Assembly (NCBI GenBank): GCA_934364805.1
Contig: CAKRMH010000002.1
Span: 160,808-224,807 of the forward strand
Source of the DNA: an uncultured Lachnospiraceae bacterium
Lineage (GTDB): Bacteria; Bacillota; Clostridia; Lachnospirales; Lachnospiraceae
DNA length: 64,000 nucleotides
Reading direction: 5' to 3'
Shown here: positions 37,066 through 46,262 of the stretch, piece after piece
Position numbering within the stretch: the first letter of the stretch is position 1
Layout: the number at the start of each line of letters is the position of its first letter
Notes under the pieces: model-generated
What the model saw: only the letters and a program-made list of their open reading frames with translations
What the model was told of the DNA's origin: nothing
Database searches by the model: none
Translations under genes and position numbers: made by a program

Positions 37066-37071
37066 TATGAA

Positions 37072-37145
<74 letters not shown>

Positions 37146-37168
37146 ATTTGTGTCTTAACACGGATTTT

Positions 37169-37197
37169 ATCTTATAATAATTCTTATTATTCGTCAA
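37169..37197 (-). promoter_or_regulatory. Promoter of tRNA-Ile
   Basis: TTGACG (37192-37197), 17 bp, TAAGAT (37169-37174) on the minus strand, about 24 bp before the mature tRNA 5' end. Confidence 0.6.
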
Positions 37198-37223
37198 GCA
37201 TTTTCTTAACAATTTTGTCCATG

Positions 37224-37275
37224 TACCAAAAGTACAGGGAAGTCGCAGCCATAATAAGCCTGCGTTTCCTGTACT
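37224..37275 (-). terminator. Terminator of the ATP synthase operon
   Basis: Stem with outer AGTACAGG/CCTGTACT (37231-37238 with 37268-37275) and inner CGCAG/CTGCG pairs, followed by TTTTGG on the minus strand, just after atpC. Confidence 0.65.
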
Positions 37276-37293
37276 GATCATACATATTGGACA

Positions 37294-37713
37294 CTAATAT
37301 CCCATCGGAATATCTTTACTTCCTGCTTTCAGACGTGCCATTGCTCTCGCCAGAGATGCCTTTGACATATGATACTCTTCGATACTCTGTTTCTGACGGA
37401 GCTGCTCTTCTGCACGCTCTTTTGCCTCTTTGGCACGGCGGACATCGATCTCCTCCGGATATTCACAGGTATCTACAATAACGGTTGCACGATTGTTGAT
37501 CATCTGTGCAAACCCGGTTCCTGTAACACCTGTGATAGTTGTTCCATCTTCTTTCTGGATAACAAGCTCTCCAACCTCAACGGAAAACACCATATTCTCA
37601 TGATGTGCCTGAATCGCCTGCTGTCCATCAAATAACGGCAGGGTTACCTGCTGACATCTGCCTTCAAAGAAGACTCTGTCACAGGCAATTACCTTCAAAT
37701 AAAATGTATTCAT
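37294..37713 (-). CDS. atpC: F-type ATP synthase epsilon subunit
   Basis: 139 residues. N-terminal beta-sandwich (FYLKVIACDRVFFEGRCQQV) and C-terminal helical hairpin ending MARLKAGSKD, the inhibitory and coupling element of F1. It is the last gene of atpBEFHAGDC, 11 bp after atpD, and is followed by a terminator. Confidence 0.95.
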   Translation of the reverse strand: MNTFYLKVIACDRVFFEGRCQQVTLPLFDGQQAIQAHHENMVFSVEVGELVIQKEDGTTITGVTGTGFAQMINNRATVIVDTCEYPEEIDVRRAKEAKERAEEQLRQKQSIEEYHMSKASLARAMARLKAGSKDIPMGY

Positions 37714-37724
37714 GTGCTTTCCTC

Positions 37725-39131
37725 CTAGTTGGCGGAAACAGTGCTATCCATCTCTTTGGCTTTTGCAATAACATCCTCAATGGTACCTACGTTGAAGAAT
37801 GCTGCTTCCGGATATTCATCCATCTCACCATTTAAGATTGCTTTGAAGCCGCGAACGGTATCTTTTAATGGTACATACTTACCTGGAACACCGGTAAAGT
37901 TCTCAGCAACATGGAATGGCTGTGAAAGGAATTTCTGAATCTTTCTTGCACGGTAAACCGTTGTTTTATCCTCTTCGGATAACTCTTCCATACCAAGAAT
38001 TGCGATGATATCCTGCAGTTCCTTATACTTCTGAAGAATCTCCTGTACACGTCTTGCAGTCTCGTAATGCTCTTCACCTACAACGTCTGCCTCAAGGATA
38101 CGTGAGTTGGACTCCAGCGGATCTACTGCCGGATAAATACCCTGTTCTACGATCTTTCTGGAAAGAACGGTTGTTGCATCCAGATGTGCGAATGTTGTGG
38201 CTGGAGCCGGGTCTGTAAGGTCATCGGCAGGTACGTATACGGCCTGGACAGATGTTACCGATCCGTTTTTGGTAGATGCGATCCTCTCCTGTAATTCACC
38301 CATTTCTGTAGCAAGTGTCGGCTGGTAACCTACGGCTGATGGCATACGTCCAAGCAGCGCAGATACCTCAGATCCTGCCTGTGTGAAACGGAAAATATTA
38401 TCAATGAAAAGAAGCACATTCTGATGTTCTTCATCACGGAAATACTCAGCCATGGTCAGTCCGGTCTCAGCAACTCTCATACGGGCTCCTGGTGGTTCGT
38501 TCATCTGACCAAACACTAAGGCGGTCTTCTCTAATACTCCGGATTCTTTCATCTCACTCCAAAGGTCGTTACCTTCACGGGAACGCTCTCCGACACCGGT
38601 GAAAATGGAATATCCACCATGCTCTGTTGCAATATTGCGGATCAGCTCCTGGATCAGTACGGTCTTACCTACACCGGCACCACCAAACAGACCGATTTTA
38701 CCACCTTTTGCATATGGAGCCAACAGGTCGATTACTTTAATACCTGTTTCCAGAATCTCTACAACAGGACTCTGGTCTTCGAAAGAAGGTGGATCTCTGT
38801 GAATGCACCAATGATTCTCTGCATCCAGATTCTCACCACCATCGAGTGTATCTCCAAGAACATTAAACAGACGGCCAAGTGTCTTATCTCCAACTGGTAC
38901 GGAAATACCGCTTCCAGTTGCTTTTACTTCCATATCCTTGCAAAGACCTTCACTGGCTGCAAGCATAATGCAGCGAACGGTATTGTTTCCGATATGTTGT
39001 GCAACTTCCATAACGCAGCGTTTTCCATTGTTATCAACTTCAAGCGCGTCTTTGATATATGGAAGATCGTTATCTTCAAATTCTACGTCAACGACAGGTC
39101 CCATAACCTGTACGATCTTACCTGTTTTCAT
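37725..39131 (-). CDS. atpD: F-type ATP synthase beta subunit (catalytic)
   Basis: 468 residues. P-loop GGAGVGKT, catalytic Glu region VGERSREGND, and the C-terminal DELSEED-like motif, here ELSEEDK within GMEELSEEDKTT. It performs ATP synthesis or hydrolysis in F1 with AtpA. The N-terminus MKTGKIVQVMGPVVDVEF is typical. It lies 20 bp after atpG. Confidence 0.98.
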   Translation of the reverse strand: MKTGKIVQVMGPVVDVEFEDNDLPYIKDALEVDNNGKRCVMEVAQHIGNNTVRCIMLAASEGLCKDMEVKATGSGISVPVGDKTLGRLFNVLGDTLDGGENLDAENHWCIHRDPPSFEDQSPVVEILETGIKVIDLLAPYAKGGKIGLFGGAGVGKTVLIQELIRNIATEHGGYSIFTGVGERSREGNDLWSEMKESGVLEKTALVFGQMNEPPGARMRVAETGLTMAEYFRDEEHQNVLLFIDNIFRFTQAGSEVSALLGRMPSAVGYQPTLATEMGELQERIASTKNGSVTSVQAVYVPADDLTDPAPATTFAHLDATTVLSRKIVEQGIYPAVDPLESNSRILEADVVGEEHYETARRVQEILQKYKELQDIIAILGMEELSEEDKTTVYRARKIQKFLSQPFHVAENFTGVPGKYVPLKDTVRGFKAILNGEMDEYPEAAFFNVGTIEDVIAKAKEMDSTVSAN

Positions 39132-39151
39132 CCTGTTTTCACATCCCTTCG

Positions 39152-40042
39152 TTATCTTTTCTTTTTCTTCTGTGCTTTCGCACCACCGATCACCTCGGTA
39201 ATCTGCTGCGTAATTGCGCCCTGACGCACACGATTGTATTCGATCGACAGTTTTGCAAGCATATCTTTTGCACTGTCTGTTGCCGCCTGCATCGCCATCA
39301 TTCGGGAATTATGTTCACTGGCAAATGACTCAACCAGCGCACCGTATATGATTCCATTTACACAGTTCGGAACAACATGATCGAGGATCTGGCTTAATGA
39401 AGTATTGGTCTTAATCTCTTCCTGATAGATATCTACCGGGATCGGTGAGGTAAAGTCTTCACGTACCAATGGTAAAAGACGCATTTTTTCCGTTTCCATC
39501 GTTACGGAATTCTCCATCTTCGTATAGATAATGTATACTTCGTCCAGTTCTCCTTCATCATACAGCTCCATCACACGCTCTGTAATAACACGTGCTCTGT
39601 GAAGAGACGGGTTCTGCACGGTGTACTTGAATTCTTCATCCACCGCAAGTCCTTCTTTGGCAAAATACTGGCGTCCAAGTTCTCCTACGACAAAGAGCTT
39701 GTTATTTTCACCCTGCTCAAACAGTTCATGTGCAAGTTTGAAAACGTTATGGTTATATGCACCTGCCAGACCTTTGTCTGCCGTGATCACAATATAACCT
39801 CTCTTTTTCTCGTTGTCCGGAATATTCTCGTGCTGGTCAAAATAGCGGCTGTTGTTCTCCGGGATATGACGAAGAAGTCTTGCCATTGCAGACTGCAGAG
39901 AATAGAAATACGGTTCCGTATTCTCAAGCTTCTGCTTTGCACTTCTCAGCTTTGCAGATGAGATCATATACATGGCACTTGTGATCTTCATCGTATCCTG
40001 GATACTTTTCATTCGTTTTTGAATTTCCTGCTGATTTGCCAT
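39152..40042 (-). CDS. atpG: F-type ATP synthase gamma subunit
   Basis: 296 residues forming the central rotor shaft. N-terminal helix QEIQKRMKSIQDTMKITSAM and C-terminal helix SIEYNRVRQGAITQQITEV match the family; ITADKGLAGAYNHNV is the conserved core. It starts 6 bp after atpA, and the protein ends in a short Lys-rich tail. Confidence 0.97.
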   Translation of the reverse strand: MANQQEIQKRMKSIQDTMKITSAMYMISSAKLRSAKQKLENTEPYFYSLQSAMARLLRHIPENNSRYFDQHENIPDNEKKRGYIVITADKGLAGAYNHNVFKLAHELFEQGENNKLFVVGELGRQYFAKEGLAVDEEFKYTVQNPSLHRARVITERVMELYDEGELDEVYIIYTKMENSVTMETEKMRLLPLVREDFTSPIPVDIYQEEIKTNTSLSQILDHVVPNCVNGIIYGALVESFASEHNSRMMAMQAATDSAKDMLAKLSIEYNRVRQGAITQQITEVIGGAKAQKKKKR

Positions 40043-40048
40043 GCTCTA

Positions 40049-41551
40049 TCACCTGCTCTTAAATTCCTTAACTGCTGATACAATTTTTCCTGTCAGTTCT
40101 TCATCAAGAACCTTTTTCTCGTTGATCTCATCAACGATATCTTTATGTTCTGCTTTAAAGAAATCAAGCAGTTCTCCCTGATATTTCTTCAATGTCTTTA
40201 CCTCAACATCAAGGAACAGACGGTTGTTTGCAGTTACCAGAGTGATAACCTGATCTGCAAGGCTCATCGGATGGCACAGTGGCTGTTTCAGGAGTTCCAT
40301 CAATCCTTTACCATACTGTAACTGTTCCTTTGTCTGGTCATCCAGATCGGAACTGAACTGTGTAAAGATCTCCATCTCACGATACTGTGCAAGGTCGATA
40401 CGGATCGTACCTGCAGATTTCTTCATTGCTTTGGTCTGCGCAGCTCCACCAACTCGGGATACAGAAAGTCCAACGTTAACGGCAGGACGCATACCAGAAT
40501 TGAACAGGTCACTCTCCAGGAAGATCTGTCCGTCTGTGATGGAAATAACGTTGGTAGGAATGTATGCAGATACATCACCTGCCTGTGTCTCAATGATTGG
40601 AAGTGCTGTAATGGAGCCTCCTCCCAATGCATCGCTTAACTTGCTGGAACGCTCCAGAAGTCTTGAATGTAAGTAGAATACGTCACCAGGATATGCCTCA
40701 CGTCCAGGAGAACGCTCTAATAATAAGGATAATGCACGATAAGCAACTGCGTGTTTTGACAGATCATCGTATACGATCAGGACATCTTTGCCTTTGTACA
40801 TAAAGTACTCTGCAAGAGCAGTTCCTGCATATGGCGCAATATACTGTAAGGATGCAGATTCACTTGCTGTAGAAGTAAGTACGATGGAATAGTCCATTGC
40901 ACCATTCTTTGTCAGTGTATTTACTAATTTTGCAACAGTAGAAGCTTTCTGTCCGATCGCCACATAAATACAGATAACATCTTTTCCCTTCTGGTTTAAG
41001 ATGGCATCCACAGCGATCGAAGTTTTACCAGTCTGTCTGTCACCAATGATCAGCTCACGCTGTCCACGTCCGATTGGGAACATGGAATCGATTGCAAGGA
41101 TACCTGTTTCCAATGGCTGATTTACAGACTGTCTGTCTACGATACCAGGTGCTTCCTGCTCGATGGCACGATAATCATCTGCTTTGATCTCACCTTTTCC
41201 ATCGATTGGAGCTCCCAGTGCATTTACAATTCTTCCAAGGTAAGCATCACCAACTGGGATACCTGCCTTTTTCTTTGTTCGTGATACCTTTGTTCCTTCT
41301 TTGATCTCGGTATCTTTACCCAGGATAATTACTCCGACCTGATCTCGTTTGATATCCTGTACCATTCCGCGAATTCCGTTTTCAAAAACAACAATTTCGC
41401 CATACATGGCATGCTCAATTCCATATACAGTAGCAATACCGTCACCAACCCAGATGACATTGCCGACCTCCTGGTCCTGGCTTACCACGTCATAATTTTC
41501 AATTTCCGTTTTCAGGATAGATATAATCTCTTCTGAACTAATGGAACCCAC
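40049..41551 (-). CDS. atpA: F-type ATP synthase alpha subunit
   Basis: 500 residues. P-loop GDRQTGKT, conserved PGREAYPGDVFYLHSRLLER and the arginine-finger region RVGGAAQ (SVSRVGGAAQT). The start codon is GTG at 41551, directly after a GGAGGTGAT RBS. The gene lies 4 bp after atpH. Confidence 0.98.
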   Translation of the reverse strand: MGSISSEEIISILKTEIENYDVVSQDQEVGNVIWVGDGIATVYGIEHAMYGEIVVFENGIRGMVQDIKRDQVGVIILGKDTEIKEGTKVSRTKKKAGIPVGDAYLGRIVNALGAPIDGKGEIKADDYRAIEQEAPGIVDRQSVNQPLETGILAIDSMFPIGRGQRELIIGDRQTGKTSIAVDAILNQKGKDVICIYVAIGQKASTVAKLVNTLTKNGAMDYSIVLTSTASESASLQYIAPYAGTALAEYFMYKGKDVLIVYDDLSKHAVAYRALSLLLERSPGREAYPGDVFYLHSRLLERSSKLSDALGGGSITALPIIETQAGDVSAYIPTNVISITDGQIFLESDLFNSGMRPAVNVGLSVSRVGGAAQTKAMKKSAGTIRIDLAQYREMEIFTQFSSDLDDQTKEQLQYGKGLMELLKQPLCHPMSLADQVITLVTANNRLFLDVEVKTLKKYQGELLDFFKAEHKDIVDEINEKKVLDEELTGKIVSAVKEFKSR

Positions 41552-41555
41552 GTTA

Positions 41556-42059
41556 TCACCTCCACGTTAATCTTTTTTCTAATCGCTCCAGGCGCCCCTT
41601 CATGCTGCAGTCCTGCTCCATGTCTCCAACGCGCAGGACAAATCCTCCGATCAGTGCAGGATCTTTATGCATCGCAAGTTCCACCTGCGCTTTGCCATAT
41701 TTGGACTTCAGATACTCCTTCATCTGTCCAACCTGCTCATCGTCCGGCTCCATCACATAGGTCAGCTCTGCTGACAAAATGCCATGCTGTTCATTATAAG
41801 CGCGTACATATGCGTTATAAACATCCCCGATCATGTCAACTTCCTGTCTGTCACAGAGTACCTTCAGGAAATTTCTGACCGCTTCCGGGAAAATACCATC
41901 AACGATACGGTGTTTCGCCTCTTTGGATATTACCGGATTCTGCAGCATCTTCGGCAGTTCTTCTGTTTGCGAAAAGATATCCATCATTGTATCGACCGTA
42001 TCTTTTTCCACACCCAGCTCATATAGAACGATTCCATAATTATTTGCTACCTGTGTCAT
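41556..42059 (-). CDS. atpH: F-type ATP synthase delta subunit
   Basis: 167 residues linking F1 to the peripheral stalk. Pattern of the OSCP/delta family: N-terminal helical bundle (NNYGIVLYELGVEKDTV) and the C-terminal IGGFVLRVGDMEQDCSMKGRLERL segment. Its start overlaps atpF by 20 bp; AGGTGG serves as RBS inside atpF. Confidence 0.95.
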   Translation of the reverse strand: MTQVANNYGIVLYELGVEKDTVDTMMDIFSQTEELPKMLQNPVISKEAKHRIVDGIFPEAVRNFLKVLCDRQEVDMIGDVYNAYVRAYNEQHGILSAELTYVMEPDDEQVGQMKEYLKSKYGKAQVELAMHKDPALIGGFVLRVGDMEQDCSMKGRLERLEKRLTWR

Positions 42060-42546
42060 TTACACCACCTGCTTTTGCCAGAAACTCGTTGTACAGTAAC
42101 TGGTTATTTTCCTTGGTACTTGCTTCGCCTAATACCTTTCCTGCAGCGGCTACTGCAAGAACAGCAATCTCAGACTGAAGTTCCTGTACCGTTTTGTCGC
42201 GTTCCAGTTCAACTGCTTTATGGGCATCTTTAATAATTCTACCAGCCTCTTCATCCGCAGCGTTTACCTTGCTGTCATATTCTGCCTGAGCACTTTTTCT
42301 TGCTTTTTCAAGGATCTCGGCAGACTCTTCATGAGCTTTCTCCAGTTTCTTCTCATATTCCTTTTTCAGATCTGCAGCCTGATCCTGTGTCTTTTTTGCA
42401 TCGGCAAACTGTCCGTCAATCATGGCTTTTCTCTGTTCCATTACTTTAGTAACCGGTCCGATCAGGAAATGACGGAGTGCAAGATAAAGAACGATCAGAT
42501 TGATAATTGTAAAAATGACGTTCCAATCTATTCTTAATAACTGCAT
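42040..42546 (-). CDS. atpF: F-type ATP synthase b subunit
   Basis: 168 residues: one N-terminal membrane helix (VIFTIINLIVLYLALRHFLI) followed by a long charged coiled-coil helix (KATQDQAADLKKEYEKKLEK-like heptads) that forms the stator. It overlaps atpH by 20 bp. Confidence 0.96.
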   Translation of the reverse strand: MQLLRIDWNVIFTIINLIVLYLALRHFLIGPVTKVMEQRKAMIDGQFADAKKTQDQAADLKKEYEKKLEKAHEESAEILEKARKSAQAEYDSKVNAADEEAGRIIKDAHKAVELERDKTVQELQSEIAVLAVAAAGKVLGEASTKENNQLLYNEFLAKAGGVNDTGSK

Positions 42547-42565
42547 ACTCTACAAGTCCTCTCTA

Positions 42566-42787
42566 TTAACCTAAGAATAAGATAATTAAAATACCAACTA
42601 CCATACCGAAAATTGCAGTACCTTCGGCAAGTGCACAACCAAGTAATAATGCTTTTGTGATCTTTCCGTCTGCTTCCGGCTGTCTTGCGATTGCATCTGT
42701 TGCTTTTGATGTTGCAATACCGATACCAATACCTGCTCCAATACCTGTTAATGCTGCGATTCCTGCTCCAACTGCTACTAATGACAT
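42566..42787 (-). CDS. atpE: F-type ATP synthase c subunit (ring)
   Basis: 73 residues, two-helix hairpin with the loop ARQPEADG and the ion-binding Glu55 (ALAEGTAIF). Na+-dependent c subunits carry a Gln thirteen residues before the loop Arg and a Ser after the Glu. Here these are Ile22 and Gly56, so proton coupling is more likely. Glycine-rich first helix (GIGAGIGIGIA) allows tight ring packing. Confidence 0.97.
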   Translation of the reverse strand: MSLVAVGAGIAALTGIGAGIGIGIATSKATDAIARQPEADGKITKALLLGCALAEGTAIFGMVVGILIILFLG

Positions 42788-42828
42788 AATTTTAATCTCC
42801 TTTTCCTGTAAAAATTATAGGCAGATGC

Positions 42829-43515
42829 CTACTCAATTGTTTCCTTAATAAATAATGATGTTAAAAATACAAATACATATGCCTGAATGAAACCATCAAA
42901 CAGGTCAAAGTATAAACTGAATGGAATTGGCACCAACAGAGGTGCAACAATTTTAAGCAATTCCATAATAACGAATGCGCCAAGAATGTTACCAAACAGT
43001 CGCATGCAAAGTGATAATGGACGAATGAATACTTCAAGAATATTCATCGGTAACATAATCGGGATCGGCTCCGCAAAGCTCTTCAAAAATCCCTTTGCAC
43101 CTTTCTGATGCACTCCGGAATATTCGATCAGAACGATACTCATAAGCGCCAGCGCTCCGGTCACGCCCACATCCTTCGTCGGTGATTTCAGTCCGAACAG
43201 ACCGATCATATTGGAAATCATGATATACGTACCAACCGTCATCAGGTATGGTATATATCTCTTTCCGTCTTCGCCAAGCAATTCATAGAAAAAGTCATGT
43301 AAGCCTCCCACAACCGTTTCTACAGCGATCTGACGTTTTCCTGGATTCTCTACTTTTAAGTTTCTTCCAAGGAAAATCCCCGCGACGATCAGAACAGCCA
43401 TGATCACCCAGGTTACCACCACGGATTCCGCTACAGGAATTCCTCCAAAAACGGGAATCGTAAATGCGGTCTCACAATTCAGTTCCTCCATCAGTAATTC
43501 TGACAGATTTCCCAT
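42829..43515 (-). CDS. atpB: F-type ATP synthase a subunit
   Basis: 228 residues, five or six helices. The essential Arg is in RPLSLCMRLFGNILG, and the C-terminal helix has YVFVFLTSLFI. It forms the ion half-channels against the c-ring. I chose ATG at 43515 (MGNLSELL) because GGAGGCA lies 6-7 nt upstream; the ORF stays open to 43533. It is the first gene of the operon; atpI is absent. Confidence 0.96.
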   Translation of the reverse strand: MGNLSELLMEELNCETAFTIPVFGGIPVAESVVVTWVIMAVLIVAGIFLGRNLKVENPGKRQIAVETVVGGLHDFFYELLGEDGKRYIPYLMTVGTYIMISNMIGLFGLKSPTKDVGVTGALALMSIVLIEYSGVHQKGAKGFLKSFAEPIPIMLPMNILEVFIRPLSLCMRLFGNILGAFVIMELLKIVAPLLVPIPFSLYFDLFDGFIQAYVFVFLTSLFIKETIE

Positions 43516-43545
43516 TTTTTTGCCTCCTTCCATCAGATTCGGTTA

Positions 43546-43591
43546 CAAAAAAACAGCAGGATATACCACGACGTATGTGACCCCCACTGCT
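43546..43591 (-). promoter_or_regulatory. Possible attenuator in the atp operon leader
   Basis: On the minus strand a branched hairpin closed by AGCAG/CTGCT (43555-43559 with 43587-43591) is followed by GTTTTTTTG and lies about 30 bp before atpB. The stem is short, so its activity is uncertain. The roughly 300-bp gap holds no ORF; I see no convincing promoter. Confidence 0.35.
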
Positions 43592-43700
43592 TTGTGTTCC
43601 CCATGCTTCCTGTGCCACTTTCTACCTATTAAATAATACGTATATTGTGTTCATTCAGCGTGTTTAATATACTCCTTTTTTTTCCAGAAGTATACGTGCA

Positions 43701-43748
43701 AAATAAATAATCTTGCACAAAAACGTTTTATACGTCTTGTGCAAGATT
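43701..43748 (-). terminator. Terminator of the malEFG operon
   Basis: Perfect 12-bp stem (43709-43720 with 43737-43748), 16-nt loop, then ATTATTTATTTTG on the minus strand, 75 bp after the last mal gene. Confidence 0.7.
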
Positions 43749-43822
43749 AACAATTCTTAGTCTATTTATAGACAATTTTATCGTTTTGTAGTCCTAATCA
43801 GGTAGGAGTTTTTGCCCATCTT

Positions 43823-44671
43823 TTAACCTTTTACGGAACCTCCGGTAATACCTTCCACATAGAACTTCTGCATGATGATAAACAGGATACCGATCGGGAT
43901 ACCAACCAGTACACCTCCGGCACAGAATCTTGAGAAGTATGTAGGAATCAGTGTACGGTTCAGCATATTATATAAACCGATGGCTACTGTCCAGTCTGTG
44001 GAAATACCGGAATTTAAAATAATTTTTGCAAAAACAAAATCTGTCCACGGTACAAGGAAAGAACTGATTACCGTGTACACAATAATTGGTTTGGAAAGTG
44101 GAAGCACGATCGTAAAAAATGTGCGTGCCTCGGATGCGCCTTCCAGATACGCAGCCTCTCTCAGTGAAGCCGGGATCGTATCAAAAAATCCCTTTGCCAC
44201 AAGATATCCCAGACCAGCTCCACCGGAATATACAAGGATCATTCCAATGTGGCTGTTGGTCAGATTGACCGACTTCAGGATAAAATATATTGCGATCATG
44301 GATAAGAATCCAGGGAAAAGCTGAAGCATAACTGCTGCATTCATCAATGCTTTTCTTCCCTTAAAACGCATACAGCTCATCGCATAGCTGACCATCAGTA
44401 CGAATGTAGTGGAGATCAGACATACAAAAATTGCAATAATCATGGTATTTTTAAACCACACCGGGAACTGTGACACCGTATCCGACTGGAATAATACTCG
44501 GGTATAGTTTCGGATCGACCATGTTTCCGGGAAAAATCTGCTGGTATTCATTCCATCGTATCCACTGAAAGAAGTTACGATCAACCACACGATCGGTGTG
44601 ATCCAGATGATTGCCAGAATTGCCAGTACAAGGTGAAGTACCACCGCTTTAATCTTATTTTTTGTCATCAT
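43823..44671 (-). CDS. Maltose-type sugar ABC transporter permease (MalG-like)
   Basis: 282 residues, six helices, BPD_transp_1 domain with the EAA loop EAAYLEGASEARTFFTIVLP (about residues 190-209). It forms the pore of a CUT1-family importer with the MalF-like partner, whose stop codon overlaps this start (ATGA). No ATPase gene is in this cluster, so a shared MsmX-like ATPase encoded elsewhere is likely. Maltodextrin is the probable substrate from the family likeness, not proven. Confidence 0.92.
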   Translation of the reverse strand: MMTKNKIKAVVLHLVLAILAIIWITPIVWLIVTSFSGYDGMNTSRFFPETWSIRNYTRVLFQSDTVSQFPVWFKNTMIIAIFVCLISTTFVLMVSYAMSCMRFKGRKALMNAAVMLQLFPGFLSMIAIYFILKSVNLTNSHIGMILVYSGGAGLGYLVAKGFFDTIPASLREAAYLEGASEARTFFTIVLPLSKPIIVYTVISSFLVPWTDFVFAKIILNSGISTDWTVAIGLYNMLNRTLIPTYFSRFCAGGVLVGIPIGILFIIMQKFYVEGITGGSVKG

Positions 44672-46125
44672 TGGAACGTTTCCTCCTTGTCTCCTTTAAT
44701 TAAGAAGTTAAAGGCAAATAATGTAATTACCGCACAAACGATAAATACGCAGATACCGATGACAGATGCCATCTTGTAGTTATACTGCTCACTCGTCAAC
44801 CGGTATAACCAGGTAACAAGAAGGTCGATCTCTTTACCACTGGATGCTGCCAGTTTCTGGTCTGTCGTTGTGTAAACATCCTGGGTCAGCAGATAAATTA
44901 CGTTAAAGTTATTAATGTTTGCTGTAAACTGTGTTACCAGATATGGTCCTGTAATAAAGAACATATATGGCATTGTAATGCTCTTAAATATCTGGAATGC
45001 ATTCGCACCGTCAATCTTGGCGCTTTCTTTCAGTTCTTCCGGAATATTCATAAGAACGCCGGTTGCGATCAGCATCAGATAAGGAATACCTACCCAGATA
45101 TTGATCACTACGATCGTAATCTTCGCCCATACCGGGTCTGTCAAAAACGGAATATAGCTGGTGCTGATCCAGCCTAATTTCTGGAACAGCCCCGTTATTC
45201 CGATGTTTGCGCAAAATGTATTTGCAATACCATTGTTTGCAAAAAAGTTGCGCAGTAAAAGAAGGGTTACGAACTGTGGTACGGAAATGGAGGCAACAAA
45301 TAATGTTCTCCACATTTTTTTGAATTTTGTCAGTTTATTGTTAATAAGAAGGGCAAGAATAATCCCGCCAAAATAGGTTGTAAACGTAGCAAGGACTGCC
45401 CAGATCAGAGTCCATGCAAGAATCCTCCAGAACGTGTAACCAAATGTGACCGTAAGACTCGTCTGGAAAAGACTCTTAAAGTTTGCAAATCCTACCCATC
45501 CAAACAACTGTGCCGGAGGCATATGATTCTGATCGTAGTTTGTAAATGCGATGCAGATCATGACCACAAGCGGCATGACATTGAAGATGATCACGCCAAG
45601 CACCGGGAATGCCAGTAATGTAAAATGAAACTTATCATTCAACATGGCGTTTAAATCTTCTTTAAATGTATTTACGTGTTTTCCTGCTTCTGCATGTTTC
45701 TGGAGACGGTATGTATTTCTCACATTCGCCATCCACAGAAGGATTGCAACAACAAGAAAGCTCAAACTGATGACTCCGAAAAGGAGAATCAAAAGTGAAT
45801 TATCATAGTCATTGACTTCATTTTTCATGGTTGTCGGATTATATACCATTGCACGTTCGACCGTACCAAGTGTATGTAATTTTCCGATATACGGAATTCC
45901 GATCATGATTGTGTATAAAATTACTGCAATCTCCAATAAGGTAACCAAAATACCTTTGATGATCTGTTTTCTTTTCAGATATCCGGCTCCCGCAACAATC
46001 AGGGATGCCTTTACTGCGCCATCTCCACCAGCGACAGCCTCTCCAAATTCCTTAAAAAAAGTACCAATCGCACTGAAAAATCCTGCGACCGGGTTTGTCT
46101 TTTTTTTCTCAATACTCTTACTCAT
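44668..46125 (-). CDS. Maltose-type sugar ABC transporter permease (MalF-like)
   Basis: About 485 residues. Longer than CUT1 permeases of 290-320, like MalF: extra N-terminal helices and a Lys-rich start (MSKSIEKKKTNPVAGFFSAI) precede the BPD_transp_1 core with the loop ESAKIDGANAFQIFKSITMP. I chose ATG at 46125 with AAGGGTG; the ORF open to 46221 runs through a hairpin and lacks an RBS. It is followed by malG with 4-bp overlap. Confidence 0.92.
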   Translation of the reverse strand: MSKSIEKKKTNPVAGFFSAIGTFFKEFGEAVAGGDGAVKASLIVAGAGYLKRKQIIKGILVTLLEIAVILYTIMIGIPYIGKLHTLGTVERAMVYNPTTMKNEVNDYDNSLLILLFGVISLSFLVVAILLWMANVRNTYRLQKHAEAGKHVNTFKEDLNAMLNDKFHFTLLAFPVLGVIIFNVMPLVVMICIAFTNYDQNHMPPAQLFGWVGFANFKSLFQTSLTVTFGYTFWRILAWTLIWAVLATFTTYFGGIILALLINNKLTKFKKMWRTLFVASISVPQFVTLLLLRNFFANNGIANTFCANIGITGLFQKLGWISTSYIPFLTDPVWAKITIVVINIWVGIPYLMLIATGVLMNIPEELKESAKIDGANAFQIFKSITMPYMFFITGPYLVTQFTANINNFNVIYLLTQDVYTTTDQKLAASSGKEIDLLVTWLYRLTSEQYNYKMASVIGICVFIVCAVITLFAFNFLIKGDKEETFQ

Positions 46126-46183
46126 GCAAGCACCCTTGCCTTTCCATAGCATCTGCTCTTCAAGCAGTCTTCCCTTTTCTAAT

Positions 46184-46221
46184 GTGAAATGCCTCCGTGC
46201 CACGGTGCGGAGGCATTTCAC
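46184..46221 (-). promoter_or_regulatory. Hairpin between malE and malF
   Basis: Perfect 14-bp stem (46184-46197 with 46208-46221), 10-nt loop and no T-tract. As in E. coli malE-malF, it probably stabilises the malE mRNA and sets a high ratio of binding protein to permease. Confidence 0.6.
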
Positions 46222-46262
46222 TGGGAATTTTCAGAAGTTACGAAACGATTTATAGTTCAATT

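Noticed and set aside
46126..46221. Longer start for the MalF-like permease.
   Set aside because: The added codons come from a perfect 14-bp hairpin between malE and malF, and there is no RBS before them.
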